Below are positions 15,707 through 23,632 of a stretch of 64,000 nucleotides of DNA, one piece after another. Origin of the DNA: an uncultured bacterium (lineage in GTDB: Bacteria > Planctomycetota > Uabimicrobiia > Uabimicrobiales > JABWCH01); assembly GCA_938003875.1 (NCBI GenBank), contig CALKWO010000337.1, forward strand, positions 38,346-102,345. Reading direction: 5' to 3'. The notes under the pieces were generated by a model. It was not told the origin of the DNA. It searched no databases and saw nothing but the letters and a program-made list of their open reading frames with translations. A program made the translations under genes and the position numbers. Each line of letters opens with the position of its first letter. Position 1 is the stretch's first letter.

Positions 15707-17191
15707 TTACAATCGGACTCTTTCAACGGCTTTTTTCCATCCAGCATATAAGGAATCTCTTTTTTCTTTTGTCAGCGAAGGCGTAAAAATCCTTTCGCAT
15801 TTACGAACGCCTTGTATTTCATCGGGACTTTTCCAGAAGCTTGTGGATAAACCTGCAAGAAAAGCGGCTCCCATACCTGTAACATCAATGATTTTTGGTC
15901 TGTCTACGCTAACGCCTAGTATATCGGACTGGAATTGCATCAAAAAATTGTTTTGCACCGCTCCACCATCTACCTTCAATTGAGTCAATTGAACCCCTGA
16001 TTCCTGGTTCATGATTTCCACAATATCTCGCGTCTGGTAAGCAATGGATTCCAAGGTAGCTCTGACGATCTCCGATCTTGTGCTTCCTCTTGTCAGTCCA
16101 AGAATCGCAGCTCTAGCATCGCTGTCCCAGTAAGGCGCACCTAATCCTGCAAAAGCAGGAACAACATAGACTCCTTTTGTATCGGGAATGCTATTGGCTA
16201 TGTCTTCTGTTTCTGCAGCATTCTGTATGATTTTCAGCCCATCTCTAAGCCATTGAATAGCCGCCCCTGTTATAAAAATAGATCCTTCCAGAGCATAAAC
16301 AGGATTTCCCTTTGCATCGCAGGCCAGAGTAGTCAGGAGGCCTTTTCCCGATATGGCTAGCCTGTCTCCCGTATTGACCAAAAGAAAACTTCCTGTTCCA
16401 TAGGTATTTTTCCCTGTACCACTTTGCCAGCAGCCCTGACCATAAAGAGCCGATTGCTGATCGCCTGCTATTCCGCCAACAGGTATGCTGCAACCATCGA
16501 AAAATTCAGGGGATGTTTTTCCATAGATATAGGAAGAGGGCATGACCTGAGGGAAAAGCTTTTCTGGAATATTCAGAATTTCTGACAATTCTCTATCCCA
16601 TTTTTTTTCATGAATATTAAAGAGCAAAGTACGAGAGGCATTGGTGAAATCTGTAGCGTGGACTTTACCTTGAGTCAATTGAGACAAGAGCCATGTATCT
16701 ATTGTCCCAAAGGCAAGCTCTCCTCTTTCTGCTTTTTCTCTTGCTCCTGGAATATTATCCAGAAGCCAGGCAATCTTGGTTCCTGAAAAATAAGCATCTA
16801 CAACCAGGCCAGTCTTCTCTTGAAATTTTTTAGCCAGGCCCCTTTGCTTGAGATTCTCACAAAGAGGTGCTGTTCTACGGCATTGCCATACAATCGCATT
16901 GTGAATAGGCTTGAGTGTAGCTCTATCCCATATCACAGTGGTTTCTCTTTGGTTCGTTATCCCGATACCCTGAATTTCAGAGGATTTTGCATGAGCATTT
17001 TCCAAGGCTTTCCTGGCCACTGACATGGTTACATGCCATATCTCCATAGGGTCATGCTCTACCCAGCCTGGCTGTGGATAGATTTGAGAAAATTCCTGGT
17101 ATCCCTTACCAGCCACTTCGCCTTTGTGATCCACAAGAAGAACCGTAGTCCCTGTGGTTCCCTGATCTATTGCCATGATATATTGGTTCAT
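15707..17191 (-). CDS. glpK: Glycerol kinase
   Basis: 494 residues, FGGY kinase, cytoplasmic; phosphorylates glycerol to sn-glycerol 3-phosphate. N-terminal ATP-binding start AIDQGTTGTTVLLVDH, glycerol-contact NQRETTVIWD, family signature YGTGSFLLVNTGD, FGGY C-terminal motif VDGGAVQNNFLMQFQSDIL. Length equals the family norm. AGAGG precedes ATG 17191; a TATAAT (minus strand, 17218-17223) 27 bp upstream could be its -10. It is followed after 14 bp by the nucleoside kinase. No GlpF or GlpD is in the window. Confidence 0.97.
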   Translation of the reverse strand: MNQYIMAIDQGTTGTTVLLVDHKGEVAGKGYQEFSQIYPQPGWVEHDPMEIWHVTMSVARKALENAHAKSSEIQGIGITNQRETTVIWDRATLKPIHNAIVWQCRRTAPLCENLKQRGLAKKFQEKTGLVVDAYFSGTKIAWLLDNIPGAREKAERGELAFGTIDTWLLSQLTQGKVHATDFTNASRTLLFNIHEKKWDRELSEILNIPEKLFPQVMPSSYIYGKTSPEFFDGCSIPVGGIAGDQQSALYGQGCWQSGTGKNTYGTGSFLLVNTGDRLAISGKGLLTTLACDAKGNPVYALEGSIFITGAAIQWLRDGLKIIQNAAETEDIANSIPDTKGVYVVPAFAGLGAPYWDSDARAAILGLTRGSTRSEIVRATLESIAYQTRDIVEIMNQESGVQLTQLKVDGGAVQNNFLMQFQSDILGVSVDRPKIIDVTGMGAAFLAGLSTSFWKSPDEIQGVRKCERIFTPSLTKEKRDSLYAGWKKAVERVRL

Positions 17192-17439
17192 AAGCCTCTA
17201 TACCTTTCTTCTGCAAAATTATAGGACTTACGCAAACACAAAAAATCTTTCTTGTTTAAAAGTTTTTAGTATAGCCTGCCCATGAGCTTTTTTCAAGTTT
17301 TTTTTTGATAAAAATGCTCCCGCAGCTTCTAAGGAAAAAATTTGGAGGGCGTTGTATACGTACGATTAAGATTACGATAAAGGCAACCCAAAAAATATTT
17401 AGCCGAAAGTCATGTAGTACAGAGAAAGACAGAGATAGA
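17192..17439. other. Intergenic region with a dispersed-repeat fragment
   Basis: Contains GCTCCCGCAGCTTCTAAGGA (17316-17335), nearly the same as GCTCCGCAGCTTCTAAGGA at 56186-56204, and a CGATTAAGATTACGAT microsatellite-like tract (17362-17377). Both copies are preceded by a TCAAGTTTTTT tract. No gene seen. Confidence 0.5.
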
Positions 17440-18183
17440 TCATTTTCCTGATGTAATTTCAGCAATGATATGTTCCATTTTATCGCAATGGGTTCCTGGC
17501 CAATAAATTTTTTTGCAGCAAGGGCAGGAATAAAAGGTTGTAAAGGATTGTCTCACTTTTTCAGGAATGAGTTCCCATATTTCCTCTTTTTTAGCAAGAT
17601 AGAGAATACCATTGCATTCCATACATCGGGTCAATGGTTTGATTTTTTCTGTCAGAGAAAATCGTGAGCATACTTCCTTAATTTGTTTAGTAGGGTCAGT
17701 AGCCCTGACAAAATAGCCATAGACAACCTGGCCCCGTTTCAGAAGACCGATATCTCTGGTAAGGAGAATCCGTCCTTCTTGGGAAGAAATTTCTGCTAAA
17801 TCGGGATCATCATAGTCGTTTCGATATAGGGTATCCATGCCTAGCATACGCAGGTAAGCTGCCAGTTTTCCTAGATGCACATCCAGGACAAAGCGTTTCT
17901 CTTCGGGCAAAGATGGGGTCACTTTCCATTCTGAAGGGATTTCCAATTGAAAGAAGAAGGGATAAACGCTGATTTTATCCTGGTCAGAGATTATATAGGA
18001 AAAAGGTTTGGCTATGCCATTGACTAGCAGGAATTCTACTTCTGGATGAGGCACCCCAAAGGATTCTATTGTGTCTTTTATGGAATTATGGTCTATAAAG
18101 GAAAAAGGGATGCTCTTGCCTCTCTTTTCAGAAGGCAAAAAATCATTTAAACTCCCGTAAAATCGTATTTCTGCCTGGTTCAT
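17440..18183 (-). CDS. Mut7-C RNase with N-terminal ubiquitin-like domain
   Basis: 247 residues from ATG 18183. Residues 1-80 are a ubiquitin/ThiS-like Mut7-C N-terminal domain (AEIRFYGSLNDFLP... ISVYPFF). Residues 95-245 are the Mut7-C PIN-like RNase domain with acidic residues in FVLDVHLGKLAAYLRMLGMD, YDDPDLAEI and RILLTRDIGLLKR. It ends in a zinc ribbon (CMEC ... CPCCKKIYWPGTHCDKM). It overlaps the SPL gene by 41 bp, so translation is coupled; GGAGAATT before ATG 18183 sets the start over the longer frame from 18246. The RNA target is unknown. Confidence 0.85.
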   Translation of the reverse strand: MNQAEIRFYGSLNDFLPSEKRGKSIPFSFIDHNSIKDTIESFGVPHPEVEFLLVNGIAKPFSYIISDQDKISVYPFFFQLEIPSEWKVTPSLPEEKRFVLDVHLGKLAAYLRMLGMDTLYRNDYDDPDLAEISSQEGRILLTRDIGLLKRGQVVYGYFVRATDPTKQIKEVCSRFSLTEKIKPLTRCMECNGILYLAKKEEIWELIPEKVRQSFTTFYSCPCCKKIYWPGTHCDKMEHIIAEITSGK

Positions 18184-19264
18184 ATAATTCTCCAAAAACA
18201 TCTTGCCATAGTTCTTTACTTTCCATACAAAGGTATATAGGCACACTGCTGTTTCCCAGATTCTGAATAGAATCTCGCATAAAGCAATAGATTTCTTTTC
18301 TTTGCTTGCGAAAATATCTTAGCTTTCCATCGTAACCTGTCACCAATTCCGCCCATAGAGACTTGCTTTCTGGATGACGCTCCCTGATTGTATCCCTCAG
18401 AGAAGGGAAAATACGAAAAGTCCCCAGACTTATCCATGCAATGCTCTGGCAGGGTATTTTCTGGAACAAAAAGCATAAAATTTCATAATACAATTCTTTC
18501 CAGTTAGGATAAGCAACAATAGGATCGAAATGAAATCCTACCTTGTAGCCTGATTTTACAGCCTTTTCGGCTGCCAGAATTCTATCTTTCGGACAAGGGG
18601 CATTCGGCTCTTCTAATTGGGCTATTTCGCAAGGATTGAGCGACCAGGCAAGAACGATGTTATCGAAGGGAATGCCCAAAAGAGAGTCGCTAAAAATACT
18701 TTTTGTCTTCAGTTCCAGCATCATATGGGGAAGCTGAGAAAAAATTTGAATCAAACGCTTTGCATATCCTGTCAATGGCTCAAAAATCAGGCTGTCTGTC
18801 ATTTCGCCTGTTCCTATCCGAATTCTTCTGTTTTCTTTTGATAGCCTATTTTCCCATTCTATTAGCTCTTTTTTCATATCGGAAAAGTTAGTGTATAGAA
18901 CAGGGAACGGGGTATTCAGAAAACCTTGCAAAAAGCAGTAGCTGCAATCTATAGGGCAGCCTAAACCTACGCTAAGGAAATAGTATCCACATCGTATGCT
19001 TTCCTGGGAGCAAGGACATGGCCTTATAAAAGGCCCTCGTTGCTTTGCCAGCACCAAAGAATGAAAACCTTCTTCATCTACGGGATAAGGTAAGCTGGAA
19101 GTCTTTTCCAAAATTTGAGATAGGCTTTCTATTTCTATTTTTTGGGCACAGGGAAATGTGGAAAGAAAATCCTTTACCCAGATGTCCTGGCTTACCTCTT
19201 TTTCTATATAGATATTATGAAAATTATGGGATTGATGGATTCGATCCTGGCTTTCTTTAAGCAT
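18143..19264 (-). CDS. SPL-family radical SAM protein
   Basis: 373 residues. The iron-sulfur motif is C103-x3-C107-x2-C110 in GLGCPIDCSYCFLQGF, as in spore photoproduct lyase-type radical SAM proteins. RIGTGEMTDSL, LELKTKS and VGFHFDPIVAYPNW follow as in this family. Whether it repairs DNA photoproducts is uncertain; no sporulation genes are present. The coupled downstream Mut7-C RNase suggests a nucleic-acid role (inference). Confidence 0.85.
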   Translation of the reverse strand: MLKESQDRIHQSHNFHNIYIEKEVSQDIWVKDFLSTFPCAQKIEIESLSQILEKTSSLPYPVDEEGFHSLVLAKQRGPFIRPCPCSQESIRCGYYFLSVGLGCPIDCSYCFLQGFLNTPFPVLYTNFSDMKKELIEWENRLSKENRRIRIGTGEMTDSLIFEPLTGYAKRLIQIFSQLPHMMLELKTKSIFSDSLLGIPFDNIVLAWSLNPCEIAQLEEPNAPCPKDRILAAEKAVKSGYKVGFHFDPIVAYPNWKELYYEILCFLFQKIPCQSIAWISLGTFRIFPSLRDTIRERHPESKSLWAELVTGYDGKLRYFRKQRKEIYCFMRDSIQNLGNSSVPIYLCMESKELWQDVFGELYEPGRNTILREFK

Positions 19265-19452
19265 TTTTCATTGCCTTCTTTATATGATTTTTAAAAAATT
19301 TGTATAACCAATGTAGCAGGAAAATAGAGAAAAGACAACAGTCTTTTGAAGAAAAAATTATTCTTTACAAAACATATTGAGAAATAGTAAAATGAGCATC
19401 TTTTATAAATTAGACGAAGGATCGCTACTTACATAGATGGGAAAACAAATCC

Positions 19453-20268
19453 ATGAAGCTAACGCTAGAAGAGCAGCAAGAAATTTTATCTCAGGTGAGC
19501 CAGAATTATTTTGTAAATACTCACATAGAGAAACTTGTATTGGAATATCTTGGGAAAAGATCTATCGAGAGGCAGTTCTCTGGAACGAAAGATATTTGTG
19601 AATACTTGCAAAAACAAGGGATAGAAAGCTCAGCAGGTTCTATTCGTGGAACAATTTTAAGAATACGACATAAGCTTTTAAAATACAAAGAAGTAGAAAA
19701 AGGTCACGCCTTTCATCTTACTTTTCCTGAGCAGACATCTAAGCGTGGGTATATTTTGCATTTTGAACAAAATCCTCACTACCGCTCGATCAGCCAGTCT
19801 TCTTCTAAAGATCCATGGCTTGTGATGAATTGGAAAACCTTGAGAAAGCAAGGTTATAGGGGATTATGGCGTGGTTTTAGCCTTCCTGACGGTGGACGCT
19901 GGCCTGTTAAGCTTTATGTGTGGCTAAATTCCATTCGCGATGAAAAGACAGGGCAGGAAACTTTTATGTGCCTGCTCAATTCTCCCTCTTCCACGAAGCA
20001 CAGAATCGGAATACTGGAAGGCGAAATTCAGAATCATGTCCTTTGTATGCAAGGGAAATGGAGTGTCCACTACCCTGATTCGGGCTTGAAACAATTTCAA
20101 ATCACGGTCAAACTCTGGCCATTTCGTACTAGCCAGAGTGATCCTGTGAAAATATCGGGCAGATTTATCCTTTATTACGAGCCTCTCAATGAATACCAGG
20201 AAGGTCAGATTGAGCTGGATTTTTGCGATTGCCAGACGCTGATAAATACAGATTTTATACTCTCTTAA
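19453..20268 (+). CDS. Unknown protein with possible N-terminal winged-helix domain
   Basis: 271 residues. Residues about 1-95 look like a DNA-binding winged helix: SGTKDICEYLQKQGIESSAGSIRGTILRIRHKL, with a positively charged recognition-helix candidate. Residues 100-271 are rich in beta strands and aromatics (WLNSIRDEKTG, GEIQNHVLCMQGKWSVHYP, GRFILYYEPLNEYQEG) and match no family I recognise. The RBS is weak (GGGAAAA, 10 bases before ATG). The gene is isolated between a divergent gene and a MITE, and could be an accessory regulator. Confidence 0.6.
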   Translation: MKLTLEEQQEILSQVSQNYFVNTHIEKLVLEYLGKRSIERQFSGTKDICEYLQKQGIESSAGSIRGTILRIRHKLLKYKEVEKGHAFHLTFPEQTSKRGYILHFEQNPHYRSISQSSSKDPWLVMNWKTLRKQGYRGLWRGFSLPDGGRWPVKLYVWLNSIRDEKTGQETFMCLLNSPSSTKHRIGILEGEIQNHVLCMQGKWSVHYPDSGLKQFQITVKLWPFRTSQSDPVKISGRFILYYEPLNEYQEGQIELDFCDCQTLINTDFILS

Positions 20269-20313
20269 GGAATCGGAATTAAATAAGCAATAATTATTTA
20301 TTTGGCAATGATT

Positions 20314-20508
20314 TGTAGCCGCAGGGTTGCGCCGAAAAAGACATGTCTGCTCAAAAGCCTAACGCCAGCGAAATCCCTGCGTCTTTGGCCAATACCCTTT
20401 AATCCGATTCAGTTAGTCTGTATCTGTATTGGCAAAAGACGCAGGGATTTCGCTGAAGGTCGTCTTTTTCGAATAGGTAGTCATTTTCAGCGCAACCCTG
20501 AGGCTACA
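20314..20508. mobile_element. 195-bp MITE-like palindromic element, copy 1
   Basis: Terminal inverted repeats TGTAGCCGCAGGGTTGCG and its complement (here with one mismatch, CTGAGGCTACA), and a nested inverted repeat AATCCCTGCGTCTTT / AAAAGACGCAGGGATT type inside. The whole element can fold into one long hairpin. No coding capacity. It starts 46 bp after the gene ending at 20268 and ends 14 bp from the stop at 20523. Copy 2 is at 32214-32401. Confidence 0.85.
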
Positions 20509-20522
20509 GTCTTTTGACAGCA

Positions 20523-23500
20523 TCAATATTGCATTTTGTATTTAAAATCTTCCAGACGATTGGCTTTCGTAAATTCCTCTTCTGCTTCTTTAATATGACC
20601 TTGAGAAAATAGATAAAGGCCTCCATAGTAGGATGTTTCTTGAGCAGAGCGAGAAATATTGCCTGATGCTTCAAAAATGGCTTTTAGTGATTGCCAAGAG
20701 AGCTTGTTGATATTCATGATAATACGGTTAGAGATCATGATTTCTATTAACTGTCTGGACTCCTGAAAGCGTGTTATTTTTCCTTTTCCAGAGACACCCT
20801 CTTTGTCTCTGAGACGATCAAAATGGATTTCTTTACCACTGCTTCTCAGATTTTCAACCCCTCTCCAGAGTTGCTGCCAGAAAAAATGCTCTGCATGGAT
20901 TTCATTGGTAAATTTCTGCAAGGCATTCTTGATGAAATTGGATGCTATATCTTCATACTTCTGCACAACTTGTAATGCCATATTGTATTGATTTCTGGAA
21001 GTATAGTAAAGCATGTGGCGATGGATCAATCGGGTAATGTATTCTTCTGTTTTCAGAAGATGATGAGGGCCTTGCATGCCTAAATATTTTGCAAGAAATC
21101 GAATGCCATATTCATATTTTTTCAGATCTTCACATCTGTCTACAAAAGGCTTAAAAAAAGTGGCCTTTTGCTTTTCCATATCTTTTTTCAGCTCTAAGGT
21201 TTGATTTTGGTTACTTTTCTCCAGGTACTCCAGAGTTCTGCTAATAATATCTGGCTCTTTGAATTCTTCATTTACAAGAATTTTTTTGGCAATTTCCATG
21301 CTTTCATTTAAAAGAGCAGCCGCCTTAGTGATAGTCTCTCCTTCTAACGCATTACAGACTTCTTTCATCTGAGGAATCTCTTTGTAATTTTTAAGCAAAT
21401 CTATTGATTGTAAAAATTGTTGTTTTTCTAATAGCTGTGGAATTGCCTGCTTGAGATATTCCTGGCATCCTTCTATGGTTTTATTTTTTTCTATAAGAGC
21501 AGTGTCTAAAATATTTTTATATTCTGGTTTACTCTTGACTTTATTGATAAAATCATCCCATAACTGTATGTTTGTTTTCCATTCGGCATTGTTTTTGGTA
21601 TTTGTCTTATTGCGAATTTGTGATAGCTCTTGTTCTAATGCTTTGATATTTTCTAAAAAAATATTTTTTTTGTCTTCTTCCTGTTTTTTTTCCTGGATGA
21701 ATTCATGGATGGCCATATAAAAGGTTTTTGCTTTTTCCAGATAAGGATTCAGAGTTGCTTCGCCTCCATTGAAATACCATATATAGCCGCCTGCTCCTAA
21801 AATCAATAAAAAAAATAAGATAAAAATGGCAACTTTAAAAAATAATGATCTTCTTTTTGGTTCTTTTTCCTCCAATTCTGGAGCATTTTGTTCTGAAAAT
21901 ATAATATCTTCTGATATTACAGGATTATTCTCTGTTTCTTCTTGAAATTTTTCTTGACTATAAGAATCATAAGGATAAGCAGCATCCTCACTATACATTT
22001 CTTTTTCTATATTCTGGGGAGATGATGGAATATAGCCTTTTTTTTCCATAGGGAAATTGTCTGATCTCATGGCTTTTTTCTGTTTTTCTGCTAGTTGAGC
22101 AGCAACTTCAGTCTGATACACTCTTTGGTTTTCTTCTTCTGTTACATTGTTTTTTTGCCAATATTTTTGTGTGGCACTTTCCAAAGCGATTTCTTCTTTT
22201 GTAAGGATCAGATGTCTGCCTTTAAAAATTTTGGACTCTGTTTGAGATGGGTCTAATTTCTTTTCCTGATTCTCATCTATGGCTGGAGTTTGTCCATAAT
22301 AGCCAGGTTGACCAGGCACTTGTTGTTCATAGTAACCAGCTTGAGCAGGTTGTTGATCATAATAGCCAGGTTGAGCAGGAGCCTGTTGATCATAATAGCC
22401 AGGTTGAGCAGGTATCTGTTGTCCATAGTAACCAGGCTGCGCAGGAGCCTGTTGATCATAATAGCCAGGCTGAGCAGGGGCTTGCTGTCCATAGTAGCCA
22501 GGTTGAGCAGGAGCCTGTTGCTCATAATAGCCTGCCTGGTCATATTGATGGCTTATTTCCTGAAGATGAGGTGCAAGATCTGCTTTTAGATCTTCCAAAA
22601 ATTCATTTTCTGGCTGTACTCTGGCTGTAGGCGATTGCGGGGTATTCACGGATTCATCTAAACCCTCAATGAAATCTTGCCATTCAGAATAGTGTTCCTT
22701 TTTCTTTTCCTGAGGTAAATTCATGTACATCTGTGGAATAAGATGCGTAGGCTTAGGCGCGATAATTTTTTTCGCCCGATCAGCATTTGGGTCTATTTTT
22801 ATTTCTAATTCAGGATTCTCCTGGACTGCATTTACAGGAGGAATAGCACTATAAGCACCTGCCTGGTTCAAATCATTTTCCAGGCCATGTACAAAGCTAT
22901 CCCATTCATTCCCATGCTGCCGTGCAGGAATAGAAGGCGTATCCATAGAGGGATCGCTGAAAGATAAAGGCATGTTCTGTTCTTCAAGATTTGGGCTATG
23001 GGGAAAATACTCTTCTCGTTCATTTTGCCCCTCAAACCCCCTTGGCAAAGGAGTATTCAGGGCACCAGGAATTTTAGGCATTCTCTCTCTGCCTTGCTGC
23101 AAATTTTTCATTTTGTCTGTACTAGGGACAGACTTTCTTAAAGAAGGAAGCTTTTTCTCTGTTTTGTCCTGCTTATCTCCTATTTTTTTTATCTGCTGTA
23201 TCATTCTTTTATCATCTTTTTTCGGTGGGACAAAATCTTTGGCTTGAGAGAGAGATAAGAAAACAACATATCCTTCTTTACCCTGGTAAAAATATTTTTG
23301 ATAGTCTATTTCATAGTTGTTTTCTTGCAAAATCGTAGCCATAATGTTTCCAATATAGCCTTCGATATTCCCTTCATCCATGTAAGGAGCATTGAATAGA
23401 GTGCTATTCACAGAATCAGAGTAAATAATATCATAAAGGTCTTCAATGCTGCCTTCCATTATATATTCTGCTGGCACATAAGAGTATGAGCCAATGTATT

Positions 23501-23609
23501 CAGATAGATTGTTTAGCTCAAAAATTTCTTGTACAACAGGGGAAGAATCTTCTTCCATCGATTCCCAATCCATCGCCAGAATGATTACCCAGCGTAAAGA
23601 TGTACTCAT
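20523..23609 (-). CDS. 1028-residue membrane protein with 11-residue YYxQQAPAQPG repeats
   Basis: Residues 1-130 are a folded acidic region (NNLSEYIGSYSYVPAEYI...). Residues 130-355 are disordered and Pro/Glu-rich. Residues about 355-444 hold seven full tandem repeats and one partial repeat of YYxQQAPAQPG. A single TM segment lies at about 592-614 (FFKVAIFILFFLLILGAGGY), and residues 615-1028 are helical and TPR-like. No family recognised; the C-terminal half resembles the tails of the two kinase-like genes upstream. AAGGAG 7 bases before ATG 23609. It is the last gene of the kinase operon, 23 bp after the kinase stop, so it is a likely substrate, scaffold or membrane partner (inference). Confidence 0.75.
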   Translation of the reverse strand: MSTSLRWVIILAMDWESMEEDSSPVVQEIFELNNLSEYIGSYSYVPAEYIMEGSIEDLYDIIYSDSVNSTLFNAPYMDEGNIEGYIGNIMATILQENNYEIDYQKYFYQGKEGYVVFLSLSQAKDFVPPKKDDKRMIQQIKKIGDKQDKTEKKLPSLRKSVPSTDKMKNLQQGRERMPKIPGALNTPLPRGFEGQNEREEYFPHSPNLEEQNMPLSFSDPSMDTPSIPARQHGNEWDSFVHGLENDLNQAGAYSAIPPVNAVQENPELEIKIDPNADRAKKIIAPKPTHLIPQMYMNLPQEKKKEHYSEWQDFIEGLDESVNTPQSPTARVQPENEFLEDLKADLAPHLQEISHQYDQAGYYEQQAPAQPGYYGQQAPAQPGYYDQQAPAQPGYYGQQIPAQPGYYDQQAPAQPGYYDQQPAQAGYYEQQVPGQPGYYGQTPAIDENQEKKLDPSQTESKIFKGRHLILTKEEIALESATQKYWQKNNVTEEENQRVYQTEVAAQLAEKQKKAMRSDNFPMEKKGYIPSSPQNIEKEMYSEDAAYPYDSYSQEKFQEETENNPVISEDIIFSEQNAPELEEKEPKRRSLFFKVAIFILFFLLILGAGGYIWYFNGGEATLNPYLEKAKTFYMAIHEFIQEKKQEEDKKNIFLENIKALEQELSQIRNKTNTKNNAEWKTNIQLWDDFINKVKSKPEYKNILDTALIEKNKTIEGCQEYLKQAIPQLLEKQQFLQSIDLLKNYKEIPQMKEVCNALEGETITKAAALLNESMEIAKKILVNEEFKEPDIISRTLEYLEKSNQNQTLELKKDMEKQKATFFKPFVDRCEDLKKYEYGIRFLAKYLGMQGPHHLLKTEEYITRLIHRHMLYYTSRNQYNMALQVVQKYEDIASNFIKNALQKFTNEIHAEHFFWQQLWRGVENLRSSGKEIHFDRLRDKEGVSGKGKITRFQESRQLIEIMISNRIIMNINKLSWQSLKAIFEASGNISRSAQETSYYGGLYLFSQGHIKEAEEEFTKANRLEDFKYKMQY
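22277..22545 (-). repeat. 33-bp coding tandem repeat
   Basis: Eight nearly identical 33-bp units encoding YYxQQAPAQPG with x = E, G or D. One unit is short (YYDQQPAQAG) and the last is partial. The high DNA identity indicates recent expansion by slippage or unequal recombination. Confidence 0.9.
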
Positions 23610-23632
23610 TTTGGGCTCCTTGATACTGATGC

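Noticed and set aside
22277..22545. CRISPR-like regular repeats
   Set aside because: The repeats are head-to-tail without unique spacers and encode an in-frame protein repeat; no cas genes nearby.
22247..22630. Plus-strand frames of 99-127 codons with repetitive sequence
   Set aside because: They are antisense to the 33-bp coding repeats; the repetition comes from the real minus-strand gene.
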